DNA from: Clostridium lundense DSM 17049 | Lineage (GTDB): Bacteria > Bacillota > Clostridia > Clostridiales > Clostridiaceae | NCBI RefSeq assembly: GCF_000619945.1 | Contig: NZ_JHVC01000010.1 | Coordinates: forward strand, 91,058-155,057 | Direction: 5' to 3' | DNA: 64,000 nt | Shown here: positions 38,001 to 45,578 of the stretch, one piece after another | Layout of the letters: the number at the start of each line of letters is the position of its first letter | How positions within the stretch are numbered: the first letter of the stretch is position 1 | Notes under the pieces: generated by a model | The model's input: only the letters and a program-made list of their open reading frames with translations | The model's database searches: none | What the model was told of the DNA's origin: nothing | Translations under genes and position numbers: made by a program

Positions 38001-38623
38001 GACATCCACTTGAGGAATATAAGGATATACTAAGCGGAAGTTCTATTATGAACATATCTGAAATAATTAATTCTGAAACTTTAGAAGACAACCTAGTGGA
38101 ACAGGAGCAAACTGTAAAAGATGGAGAAATAGTTAAAATAGGAGGAATTATAACTTCAGTAAATAAAAAAATAACTAAAAATAATGAGATGATGGCTTTT
38201 ATGACTATAGAAGATTTATATGCTTCTATTGAAGTTATTGTTTTTCCAAAAACCTTTAATAAGTTTAGGGATCTAATAGATGATGATTCAATGATAATAG
38301 TAAAAGGAAGAGTAAATATAAGGGAAGGTGAACAACCTAAAATACTGTGTGAAAGTATTGAGGCTTTATCAAAAAGTGAAGAAAAAGATTGCTCTTATAA
38401 TAAAATCTATATAAGAATAGAAGAAGAGAAGCATGTAACTGATGTTATGAAGAAATTAAAGCCAATATGCATACAATATAGAGGAGATATTCCGTTATAT
38501 TTATATGTTAATGAAAATAAAAAAACATTTTTAATAAATAAGGATTTATGGGTAAACAAGGAGAAAGAAGTATTGGATTATTTCCAAAATAGTTTTGGAA
38601 AAGACAATGTTAGAGTTGTTTAA
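35096..38623 (+). CDS. dnaE: DNA polymerase III alpha subunit, DnaE type
   Basis: This is a C-family replicative polymerase of about 1175 residues. It has an N-terminal PHP domain (L-H-Q-H-T-E-Y-S-L-L-D), the polymerase core with G-P-G-R-G-S-G-A-G-S and catalytic acidic residues in M-P-D-I-D-S-D-F, a thumb/fingers region, helix-hairpin-helix motifs and a C-terminal OB domain (about 1000-1075). In Firmicutes DnaE extends primers alongside PolC. The start is uncertain: ATG 35096 follows AAGGA, and ATG 35114 follows GAAGGGA; the latter removes six residues. A strong terminator follows. Confidence 0.95.
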   Translation: MEGNEPMEQKKNSQYKWVSLHQHTEYSLLDSSAKIPELIKRAKELGMESIAITDHGVMYGCVEFYKEAIAAGIKPIIGCEIYIVSKSMNIKNSDKDNENHHLVLLVKNETGYKNLMKIVSKASIEGFYYKPRVDHDFLKEHSEGLIALSACLGGEIQSHILNGNIKKAEEVTLFYKDTFKEDFYLELQYHGMKEQLKVNNELIDMSKKFNIPLVATNDVHYIKKEDYKPHDVLLCIQTGKTVDVEDRMRYPSDEFYLKSPEEMYEMFSHVPEALENTIKIAEKCNFDYKFHESKLPNFPLPEEVDHYEYLKDICYTGLTERYAEITKELEERLLYELKIIKDMGYVDYFLIVWDFIRFARENGIMTGPGRGSGAGSIVAYTLGITKIDPIKYGLIFERFLNPERVSMPDIDSDFCYERRQEVIDYVVEKYGAENVSQIITFGTMAARACIRDVGRAMNYSYAEVDRIAKMIPTALNTTMTIDKALELNPELRKVYEDEERVEELIEVAKKLEGLPRHTSTHAAGVVIASQPLVNFVPLQKNEDNIVTQFTMGTLEELGLLKMDFLGLRTLTVIRDATTMIKENKGVTIDLDKVGFEDKEVYKMLSEGKTVGVFQLESPGMTNFMKELKPDSLEDIIAGISLYRPGPMAEIPKYISNKKNPDEIEYLTPELRDILSVTYGCMVYQEQVMEIVRKLAGYSMGRSDLVRRAMSKKKHKVMEEERKNFIYGIVDENGNVEVPGCVRNGIKEEVANKIFDQMMDFASYAFNKSHAAAYAVVGYQTAYLMRYYPTEFIAAMLNSVIGNNEKVAYYVRFANERGIEVLPPDINKSYSKFNSQEDKIIFGMASIKNVGVNVIESIVKSRMEKENFTDLIDFCNKIDLSCVNKRAVESLIKSGAFDDFGIYRSKMLAVYEKILDGTNNDRKKNINGQINLFADFEENTVKIEYPNIKEFDKKYILAMEKEMTGLYISGHPLEEYKDILSGSSIMNISEIINSETLEDNLVEQEQTVKDGEIVKIGGIITSVNKKITKNNEMMAFMTIEDLYASIEVIVFPKTFNKFRDLIDDDSMIIVKGRVNIREGEQPKILCESIEALSKSEEKDCSYNKIYIRIEEEKHVTDVMKKLKPICIQYRGDIPLYLYVNENKKTFLINKDLWVNKEKEVLDYFQNSFGKDNVRVV

Positions 38624-38656
38624 ATTAATAGTATATTTATTATAGAAAATAAGCAA

Positions 38657-38695
38657 AATATTAAAGAAGATTATTAACTTCTTTAATATTTTGTT
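38657..38695 (+). terminator. Terminator after dnaE
   Basis: A perfect 13-bp stem (38657-38669 with 38678-38690) is followed by a T-rich tail. Confidence 0.85.
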
Positions 38696-38831
38696 TATTT
38701 TGTCTAATTATTTGTTTAAATCATTGCATATTTTACTTAATTTTATTAAAATTAATAATATACAGAGAAAATTTTTCTTTATAAAATAAGTGGGACTAAA
38801 AATGTCCAAGCGGTAACATAGGAGGTATAGT

Positions 38832-39791
38832 ATGAAAAAGATAGCTGTTTTAACAAGTGGTGGAGATGCCCCAGGTATGAATGCTGCTATAAGAGCGGTA
38901 GTTAGGACATGTTTAGATAAAGGATTAACAGTTATGGGAATACAGAGAGGATTTAGTGGACTCATAAACGGTGAAATATTCCAAATGGATAGAAGAAGTG
39001 TTGCAGATATCATTCATAGAGGTGGAACCATATTAAGAACTGCTAGAAGTGAGGAGTTTAAAACTGAAGCAGGTCAGAAAAAAGGAGCGGCAATTTTAAA
39101 TGCTTTTGGAATAGATGGTCTTGTAGTAATTGGTGGAGATGGATCATTTCATGGAGCACAAGCATTGACAAAGTATGGAATCAATGCAGTAGGTCTTCCA
39201 GGTACTATAGATAATGATTTAGCTTATACTGACTATACTATAGGTTTTGATACTTCAGTAAATACAGTATTGGATGCAATAAATAAGTTAAGGGATACAT
39301 CAACTTCACATGAAAGAGTAAGTATTGTTGAAGTTATGGGAAGAAATTGTGGAGACATAGCTTTGTATGCAGGGCTAGCAGGAGGAGCAGAAAGCATAAT
39401 AGTTCCAGAAAAAGGCTACGATATAAATGAATTATGTAGAACCATATTGGAAGGTAAGTTAAGAGGAAAGAGACATAATTTAGTAATTGTTGCGGAAGGT
39501 GTAGGAGGAGCTAATGAAATTGCTAAGAAAGTAGAAGAGGTTACTGGAATAGGTGCTAGAGCAACAATATTAGGACATATACAAAGAGGCGGAAGCCCAA
39601 CTGCTAACGATAGAATATTAGCTTCTAGATTAGGATATAGAGCAGTAGAGCTTTTAATGGATGGAAAATCATCAAGGGTTGTAGGAGTAAGAGGTGGAGA
39701 GGTAATAGATATAGATATAGATGAAGCATTAGCTATGGAAAGAAAGTTTGATGAAAAATTATATGATATAGCAACTGCATTATCATACTAA
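38832..39791 (+). CDS. pfkA: ATP-dependent 6-phosphofructokinase
   Basis: PfkA phosphorylates fructose 6-phosphate in glycolysis and is allosterically controlled. The 319-residue protein has the standard short bacterial length. It has the ATP-binding G-G-D-A-P-G-M-N-A and G-G-D-G-S, and the catalytic P-G-T-I-D-N-D. The Gly after the second G-G-D is the usual marker of ATP rather than pyrophosphate use. It forms a glycolytic pair with pyk 45 bases downstream. A strong AGGAGG precedes the ATG. Confidence 0.97.
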   Translation: MKKIAVLTSGGDAPGMNAAIRAVVRTCLDKGLTVMGIQRGFSGLINGEIFQMDRRSVADIIHRGGTILRTARSEEFKTEAGQKKGAAILNAFGIDGLVVIGGDGSFHGAQALTKYGINAVGLPGTIDNDLAYTDYTIGFDTSVNTVLDAINKLRDTSTSHERVSIVEVMGRNCGDIALYAGLAGGAESIIVPEKGYDINELCRTILEGKLRGKRHNLVIVAEGVGGANEIAKKVEEVTGIGARATILGHIQRGGSPTANDRILASRLGYRAVELLMDGKSSRVVGVRGGEVIDIDIDEALAMERKFDEKLYDIATALSY

Positions 39792-39835
39792 TAGATTATA
39801 TAAGAATTGACTTTAGATAAGAGGAGGGTGTTTTT

Positions 39836-41593
39836 ATGCAAAAAACTAAAATGGTTTTTACAATTGGACCATCTAGTGATAATGAAGAGGTACTAAGTGA
39901 ATTAATAAAATCAGGAATGAGTGCTTCAAGACATAATTTTTCTCATGGAACTCATGAAGAACATAAAGTAAGAATAGAATTAGTGAGAAAATTAAGCAAT
40001 AAATTTAATAAGCAAGTAGCCATAATATTAGATACTAAAGGACCAGAGATAAGAACTGGAAATTTTCAAAATGGTAAAGTAGAATTAGCAGAAGGAAACA
40101 AGTTTACAATATATTGTGGGGAAGAAGTAGTAGGTGATGAAACAAAGTGTTCAATAACTTATGATAGGCTTGCAGAAGATATAAAACCAGGAAATATGAT
40201 ACTTATAGATGACGGACTTGTAGGACTAGAAGTGCAAGAAGTTGAAGAAAATAAAATACATTGCATTGTTAAAAATAGTGGTTCTATAGGAAATCATAAA
40301 GGTGTAAATGTACCTGGTGTTGTTACATCATTACCATCATTAACAGAAAAGGATAAAGAAGATTTAAAATTTGGATGTGAAGTAGGAGTAGATATAATTG
40401 CTGCTTCATTTATAAGAAGAGCATCCGATGTTTTAGCTATAAGAAAAGTCTTGGAAAAAAATGGTGGTAATGACATTCAAATATTCTCAAAGATAGAAAA
40501 TCATCAAGGTGTAGAAAATATTGATGAAATAATAAGATTTTCTGATGGAATAATGGTAGCAAGAGGAGATATGGGAGTAGAAATTCCTATAGAACAGGTA
40601 CCACTAATTCAGAAAATGATTATAGAAAAATGTAATAAGGCGGGAAAAGCAGTTATTACAGCTACTCAAATGCTTGACTCAATGATCAGAAATCCAAGAC
40701 CAACAAGAGCTGAAGCATCGGATATAGCTAATGCTATATTTGATGGAACAGATGCTATAATGCTAAGTGGAGAAACAGCAGGAGGAAAATATCCAGTAGA
40801 AGCTGCTAGAACTATGGCAAGAATAGCTACAGCAGCAGAAGCTAAAATTCAATATGAAGCTATTTTAAATAAGAAGAGAGAAGCACATGTAATGAATGTA
40901 GCTAATGCCATAAGTATCGCAACATGTACTACTGCGGCAGAATTAAATGCTTCAGCTATAATTACAGCTACTCAAAGTGGATATACAGCCAAAATGGTTT
41001 CTAAATATAGACCTGGTTGTCCAGTAATTGCAGTAACTCCAAGTAAAAGCGTTGCAAGAAAATTAGCTTTAAACTGGGGAGTGTTTCCTATATTGACTAA
41101 GGCAGTAGAATCTACAGATGAACTTATTGAAACTTCTGTTGAAATGGCTCTAGAATCAGGATATGTAAATAAGGGAGATTTAGTAGTTATTGCAGCTGGA
41201 ATACCTGTTAGTTATTCAGGAACTACTAACATGCTTAAAGTTCATGTAGTAGGAGATATTTTGGTACAGGGAAGAGGATCTGGAATAAATCATGGTTATG
41301 GAACAATAAAGGTTGCAAATAGTCCAAAAGAAGCAAATGAAATTGTGGAAAAGGGAGATATTCTAGTAATTAAGAATTCAGATATAGAATATATCTGTGC
41401 ATTAGATAGAGTAGGGGGAGTAATAACAGAAAAGGGAGGATTAACTTCTCACTTAGCTATAGAATGTATTACTCAAGAAATACCATTCATTTGTAGTGCA
41501 GGTGGAGCGATGGAAGTATTAAAAAGTGGTTCTTACGTAACTATGGATGTAAAAAGAGGAATTGTATATAATGGAAGAGTTACTATTCCATAA
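39836..41593 (+). CDS. pyk: Pyruvate kinase with C-terminal phosphohistidine-type domain
   Basis: Pyk converts phosphoenolpyruvate and ADP to pyruvate and ATP. The 585-residue protein has the barrel active site with K-I-E-N and M-V-A-R-G-D-M-G-V-E, the allosteric domain, and an extra C-terminal domain (about 475-585) similar to PEP-utilising swivelling domains, with G-G-L-T-S-H-L-A-I. In that motif the phosphohistidine candidate is the His after Thr-Ser. This extension is typical of Bacillus and clostridial enzymes. It is the last gene of the pfkA-pyk pair. Confidence 0.97.
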   Translation: MQKTKMVFTIGPSSDNEEVLSELIKSGMSASRHNFSHGTHEEHKVRIELVRKLSNKFNKQVAIILDTKGPEIRTGNFQNGKVELAEGNKFTIYCGEEVVGDETKCSITYDRLAEDIKPGNMILIDDGLVGLEVQEVEENKIHCIVKNSGSIGNHKGVNVPGVVTSLPSLTEKDKEDLKFGCEVGVDIIAASFIRRASDVLAIRKVLEKNGGNDIQIFSKIENHQGVENIDEIIRFSDGIMVARGDMGVEIPIEQVPLIQKMIIEKCNKAGKAVITATQMLDSMIRNPRPTRAEASDIANAIFDGTDAIMLSGETAGGKYPVEAARTMARIATAAEAKIQYEAILNKKREAHVMNVANAISIATCTTAAELNASAIITATQSGYTAKMVSKYRPGCPVIAVTPSKSVARKLALNWGVFPILTKAVESTDELIETSVEMALESGYVNKGDLVVIAAGIPVSYSGTTNMLKVHVVGDILVQGRGSGINHGYGTIKVANSPKEANEIVEKGDILVIKNSDIEYICALDRVGGVITEKGGLTSHLAIECITQEIPFICSAGGAMEVLKSGSYVTMDVKRGIVYNGRVTIP

Positions 41594-41622
41594 ATAGATT
41601 CATAAGATTAAGATAAAAAAAT

Positions 41623-41655
41623 AAAAGGATGTCTATTAGACATCCTTTTAATATT
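41623..41655 (+). terminator. Terminator after pyk
   Basis: A perfect 12-bp stem (41623-41634 with 41638-41649), with a 3-base loop as drawn, runs into a T-rich tail. Confidence 0.85.
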
Positions 41656-41716
41656 TGACAATAAAAAAAGCTAAATATAAAATTGTATTAAAACATGGGG
41701 AAAGGAGAGGGTAGTA

Positions 41717-42727
41717 TTGGAATATAAAACACTTGGGAAATCTGGATTAAAAGTATCAATAATAGGGTTTGGAGGAATACCTATTCAAAAAACTAATGAG
41801 GAAGAAGTAAAAAATCTTCTAATAAGATGTGAAGAAAAGGGAATAAATTTTATTGATACTGCTAGAGGATATACAGTATCAGAAGAGTACATAGGATATG
41901 CTATGGAAGGCAGAAGAAAAAAATGGATTATAGCTACAAAATCCATGGCAAGAGATAAAGAATCAATGATAAAAGATGTTGAAAAGAGTTTAGCAAATTT
42001 AAGAACAGATTATATAGATCTATATCAGCTTCATAATGTAAAGACTAAAGAAGATTATGATAAAGTTTTAAGTGAAGATGGGGCTTATAATGCTTTGTTA
42101 GAAATGAAAGAAAAAGGTAAGATAGGGCATATAGGTATTACATCACATAGCTTGGATATACTTAATATAGCTATAGAAACAGGAAAATTTGAAAGTATAA
42201 TGTACCCTTATAATTTAGTTGAAAATCAAGGAGAGAAGTTGTTTAATAGGGCAAAGGAATTAGATATAGGTGTTATTGCTATGAAGCCTATGGCTGGAGG
42301 AGCACTAACAGATGGTAAACTAGCTCTTAAATACATTTTACAGAACAGCAATGTTACAACTGCTATTCCGGGAATGGCTACCTTTGAAGAAATAGAGGAA
42401 AATAGTAAAGTAGGAGAAAATATAAGTACTCTTACAGAAGATGAGAGAAATAAGATTATAGAAATATCTAGGGAATTGGGAACTGAATTTTGTAGAAGAT
42501 GTGGATATTGTGGGCCATGTCCTAAAGGGATAGATATACCAGGTATATTAATATTAAAAGCTTATAAAGAGAAGTATGGATTAAAGGATTGGGCAGAACA
42601 AAGATACTTTAGCATAAAGAGTAGAGCAAAGGATTGTGTGGAATGTGGCAGCTGCGAGAAAAAATGTCCTTATGATCTTCCAATAAGAAAAATGCTTAAA
42701 AAAGTAAGGACATGTTTCGATGAATAA
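41717..42727 (+). CDS. Aldo/keto reductase with C-terminal ferredoxin-type domain
   Basis: This 336-residue protein has an N-terminal aldo/keto reductase barrel (about 1-260) with the catalytic D-T-A-R-G-Y near 52, where Tyr is the proton donor, and Y-Q-L-H-N. It has a C-terminal 4Fe-4S domain with two cysteine clusters: C-x-x-C-x-x-C-x-x-x-C beginning C-R-R-C-G-Y-C, and C-V-E-C-G-S-C-E-K-K-C-P. This fusion is common in anaerobes; the substrate is unknown. The start is TTG after AAAGGAGAG. Confidence 0.88.
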   Translation: MEYKTLGKSGLKVSIIGFGGIPIQKTNEEEVKNLLIRCEEKGINFIDTARGYTVSEEYIGYAMEGRRKKWIIATKSMARDKESMIKDVEKSLANLRTDYIDLYQLHNVKTKEDYDKVLSEDGAYNALLEMKEKGKIGHIGITSHSLDILNIAIETGKFESIMYPYNLVENQGEKLFNRAKELDIGVIAMKPMAGGALTDGKLALKYILQNSNVTTAIPGMATFEEIEENSKVGENISTLTEDERNKIIEISRELGTEFCRRCGYCGPCPKGIDIPGILILKAYKEKYGLKDWAEQRYFSIKSRAKDCVECGSCEKKCPYDLPIRKMLKKVRTCFDE

Positions 42728-42815
42728 TATATAATATTTTTATTTTTACGTATATTATATAAATATATGGATATAATAGAATGATGATGAAAATAAGGAT
42801 AACTGATTCTTACTA

Positions 42816-42841
42816 GCACCTTTTATAGGTGCAATTTTTTT
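42816..42841 (+). terminator. Terminator after the aldo/keto reductase gene
   Basis: A 6-bp GC-containing stem (42816-42821 with 42827-42832) is followed by a run of T to 42841. Confidence 0.75.
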
Positions 42842-42957
42842 GAAAAAATATATTGATAAATATAATAAAGTAAGTATATTATTATTGCAATGGTATTCTC
42901 TTTACTATACCATAGTACATGTGTTATATACAAAATATTTATTAAAAGGTGATAGTT

Positions 42958-44334
42958 ATGATGAAAAATATTCCGGTAGAAAAAAATAAAGATTACATTA
43001 TTGATATAAGTGGCATGGGTAGTGAAGGTGAAGGTGTAGGTAAAATAGAAAACTTTACAGTATTTATTCCTCATGCAATAAAGGGAGAAAGATGTAAAGT
43101 AAAAATAGTAAAAGTAAATAAAAATTTTGCTTTTGGAAAATTAGTAGAAGTGGTAGAACCTTCTTTAAATAGAACAGAAGCTGTTTGTTCAATATATAAT
43201 AGATGTGGTGGGTGCCAGATACAGCACATGTCCTATAAGGAACAACTAGGATTTAAAAGGCAACAGGTAAAAGACGTTATAAATAGAATAGGAAAGATAG
43301 ATGTAGAAGTAGAACCTGTCATAGGTATGGAAAATCCATATAGATACAGAAATAAGGTTCAACTGCCTATAGGAAAAGAAAATGGTGAAGTGAAAATAGG
43401 TTTTTATGCTCAGAGAAGTCACCAAATTATTGATATAAGTACCTGCTATATACAGGATGAAATAGGAGATAAGGTTATTGCTTTAACAAAGGAATGGATA
43501 AAGAAGTATAATATTGAACCTTATAATGAGGAGATACATAAAGGAAGTATAAGACATATAATGATAAGAAGAGCTTTTAAAACTGGTGAAGTTATGGTAG
43601 TTATAGTTACAAAAACTGATGAACTGCCTTATAAAGAAGAGTTTGTTAATATTATGGTTCAAAACATACCTGGATTAAAAAGCATTATGCAGAATGTAAA
43701 TAATAAAAAAACTAATGTAATAATGGGAGAAAAAAATATTACTCTTTGGGGAAAAGATACTATAGTAGATTATATAGGAAAGTTTAAATTTAATATATCT
43801 CCATTATCGTTTTTTCAAGTAAATCCTATTCAAACAGATATACTATATAGCAAGGCATTAGAGTATGCTGATTTAAAAGGGCAAGAAATAGTATTTGATG
43901 CTTACTGTGGAACAGGAACAATTTCATTATTTTTATCCCAGAAAGCAAAAAAAGTATATGGAGTAGAAATTATAAAAGAAGCTATAGATAATGCAAAAGT
44001 AAATGCTAAGGAAAATGGTATCCATAACGCAGAATTTATAGTAGGAAAATCAGAGGAAGTAATTCCGGAGCTTATTAATAAAGGAATAAAAGCCGATGTA
44101 GTAGTGGTTGATCCACCAAGAAAAGGTTGTGAAAAATATCTTTTAGAAGAGATAGCTAAAATAAATCCAAAAAGAATAGTATATGTATCCTGCGATCCAG
44201 CAACTCTTGCTAGAGATTTGGGAATTCTAAAGGAGCTAGGATATAAAACGGAAAAGGTACAGCCGGTGGATATGTTTCCGCAAACTGGCCACGTGGAGTG
44301 TGTAGTAGGAATACGTCGCAAGGATTCCTTATAA
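42958..44334 (+). CDS. rlmD: 23S rRNA (uracil-C5)-methyltransferase RlmD/RumA family, 3' end altered by an integrated element
   Basis: This methylates a uracil of 23S rRNA using SAM. The protein (about 458 residues) has an N-terminal TRAM domain (about 5-65), a 4Fe-4S cysteine cluster (C-S-I-Y-N-R-C-G-G-C), the SAM motif Y-C-G-T-G-T, the D-P-P-R-K-G-C segment, and the nucleophilic Cys in Y-V-S-C-D-P-A-T. The ATG at 42958 follows AAAGGTGA. After the conserved H-V-E-C-V-V the chain ends in an atypical G-I-R-R-K-D-S-L where family members usually continue with a hydrophobic L-[LM]-[ST]-R/K-type tail. I infer that the final eight codons come from the mobile element inserted here. The catalytic part is intact. 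Confidence 0.93.
   Translation: MMKNIPVEKNKDYIIDISGMGSEGEGVGKIENFTVFIPHAIKGERCKVKIVKVNKNFAFGKLVEVVEPSLNRTEAVCSIYNRCGGCQIQHMSYKEQLGFKRQQVKDVINRIGKIDVEVEPVIGMENPYRYRNKVQLPIGKENGEVKIGFYAQRSHQIIDISTCYIQDEIGDKVIALTKEWIKKYNIEPYNEEIHKGSIRHIMIRRAFKTGEVMVVIVTKTDELPYKEEFVNIMVQNIPGLKSIMQNVNNKKTNVIMGEKNITLWGKDTIVDYIGKFKFNISPLSFFQVNPIQTDILYSKALEYADLKGQEIVFDAYCGTGTISLFLSQKAKKVYGVEIIKEAIDNAKVNAKENGIHNAEFIVGKSEEVIPELINKGIKADVVVVDPPRKGCEKYLLEEIAKINPKRIVYVSCDPATLARDLGILKELGYKTEKVQPVDMFPQTGHVECVVGIRRKDSL
44289..44332 (+). other. Probable left attachment site (attL) in rlmD
   Basis: The junction lies near 44299-44308, within the codons for H-V-E-C-V-V, a known integration hot spot for serine-recombinase elements in rumA-type genes. 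Just to the right, GGAAT (44308-44312) and ATTCC (44324-44328) form an imperfect inverted repeat that could be a recombinase half-site. The exact crossover dinucleotide cannot be fixed without the right end or an empty site. Confidence 0.6.
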
Positions 44335-44474
44335 TCATTGAATTTACTCACTTTGCAAGCTTTTATAACTTTAACACAAATGGTGATGATTTTAAAAATA
44401 AAGAAGTTATTCAGGGTGTTAGAGTAAGAGTGGGGATTTGATATGGTGTAAGTAGATATGTAAAGTAAATAATA

Positions 44475-44521
44475 AAAAAGGCTATAGAGTTGATGAAATA
44501 ATCAATTTTATAGTCCTTTTT
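44475..44521 (+). terminator. Terminator-like hairpin at the left end of the element
   Basis: An imperfect stem of about 20 bp (44475-44494 with 44501-44521, one bulge and G-U pairs) is followed by T residues. It would stop rlmD transcription from entering the element. The rest of the 302 bases between rlmD and the next gene holds no convincing gene. Confidence 0.7.
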
Positions 44522-44636
44522 GTATTTAAAAGAAATAATGTGACTGTTTTATAAAGGAATATAATGGGTTTTGTAGAATAATATAATATTGTAAATATTT
44601 ATAAAATATATTGGTATAAACTAGAAAGGGTTAATA

Positions 44637-45578
44637 ATGGTTTCTACAAAAACACAAGTATTCAATGATTTTACAGTTTTTATACATAATGAACAAACGA
44701 CTTTTTTGCATATAGATATGAAAGATTCATATAATTTCTATAGAGGCTTATTTGATTATTTCTTTAATGAGAGTAGATTATTAAGATATGCTGAAAATAA
44801 AATGAATTTAAAATTTGAACCAACTATTAAAAATTATGTTACATTGTTTAAACTTTTAAGATTATATATTGATGAGCATAATATTGAACGAATTCCAGCA
44901 GAAATAGAAAGTGAAGTTATAAGAATTCTAAAGGAAGAATATGAGATTGATGATACTGGTGATGGATATCTTAAAGTAAGATTAGATAAAATGGGAAAAA
45001 TAGGTGAATATATATTTTGTAATTTACTATCAGAGTATTTTAAGTTTGATTGTATAATTCCTAAAGTACTTTTAACTACAGATCCTAATATGAATGTTTA
45101 TGGAATTGATACACTATTTTACTCTCGTGAAAAGGATATGATTCTTTTAGGAGAGTCAAAGCTAAGTAAATCATTATCAAATGGAACTGGATTAATTAAT
45201 GAATCTTTAAAGACTTATGAGCAGCAAGTTAGAGATGAATTTGTGTTAATGCTAAGTAATAGGTTTTTAAGAAATAATATGGGCATATTCGGAGAAATTT
45301 ATGCCGATACTATAGAATTAAGTCTTTCAGTTGAAGATTTTATAAAAAAGGCGAGTGTAAAAAATATAGGAATCCCTATTTTTATAGCACATGGTGAAGA
45401 TACAACACCAGATGATATATTTGAAAAACTTAATAAAATAAAAACAAAGAACATTTTAGGATTAAATACAAGTTATATAATTGTTTCTTTGCCAATTATA
45501 AATAAAAGTAAAATGATAGGAGTATTTACTCAAGCTATAGCGGAAAGGATGGCAGACTATGAAGCTAAATCAAAATAG
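44637..45578 (+). CDS. hamA: HamA-like DUF1837 nuclease subunit of a Hachiman defence system
   Basis: This 313-residue protein matches the DUF1837 (HamA) pattern: G-K-I-G-E (E124), P-K-V, then Y-G-I-D (D158) and L-G-E-S-K (E173, K175). This is the order of a PD-(D/E)xK nuclease. In Hachiman systems HamA is the effector nuclease held by the helicase HamB and released on phage-associated DNA damage. The ATG follows GAAAGGG. Its end overlaps the helicase gene by 20 bases, so the pair is coupled. It is the leftmost gene of the mobile element. A related nuclease-helicase pair such as AbpAB is the main alternative. Confidence 0.78.
   Translation: MVSTKTQVFNDFTVFIHNEQTTFLHIDMKDSYNFYRGLFDYFFNESRLLRYAENKMNLKFEPTIKNYVTLFKLLRLYIDEHNIERIPAEIESEVIRILKEEYEIDDTGDGYLKVRLDKMGKIGEYIFCNLLSEYFKFDCIIPKVLLTTDPNMNVYGIDTLFYSREKDMILLGESKLSKSLSNGTGLINESLKTYEQQVRDEFVLMLSNRFLRNNMGIFGEIYADTIELSLSVEDFIKKASVKNIGIPIFIAHGEDTTPDDIFEKLNKIKTKNILGLNTSYIIVSLPIINKSKMIGVFTQAIAERMADYEAKSK

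Noticed and set aside
37597..38091. 164-codon - strand frame inside dnaE
   Set aside because: Shadow of dnaE with Ser/Ile/Phe-rich translation and no start signal.
43902..44351. - strand frame over the end of rlmD
   Set aside because: Shadow of the methylase coding sequence; no ribosome binding site.
44304..44453. Open frame through the element's left end in another frame from rlmD
   Set aside because: It has no start codon with a ribosome binding site and no family resemblance; treated as non-coding end of the element.
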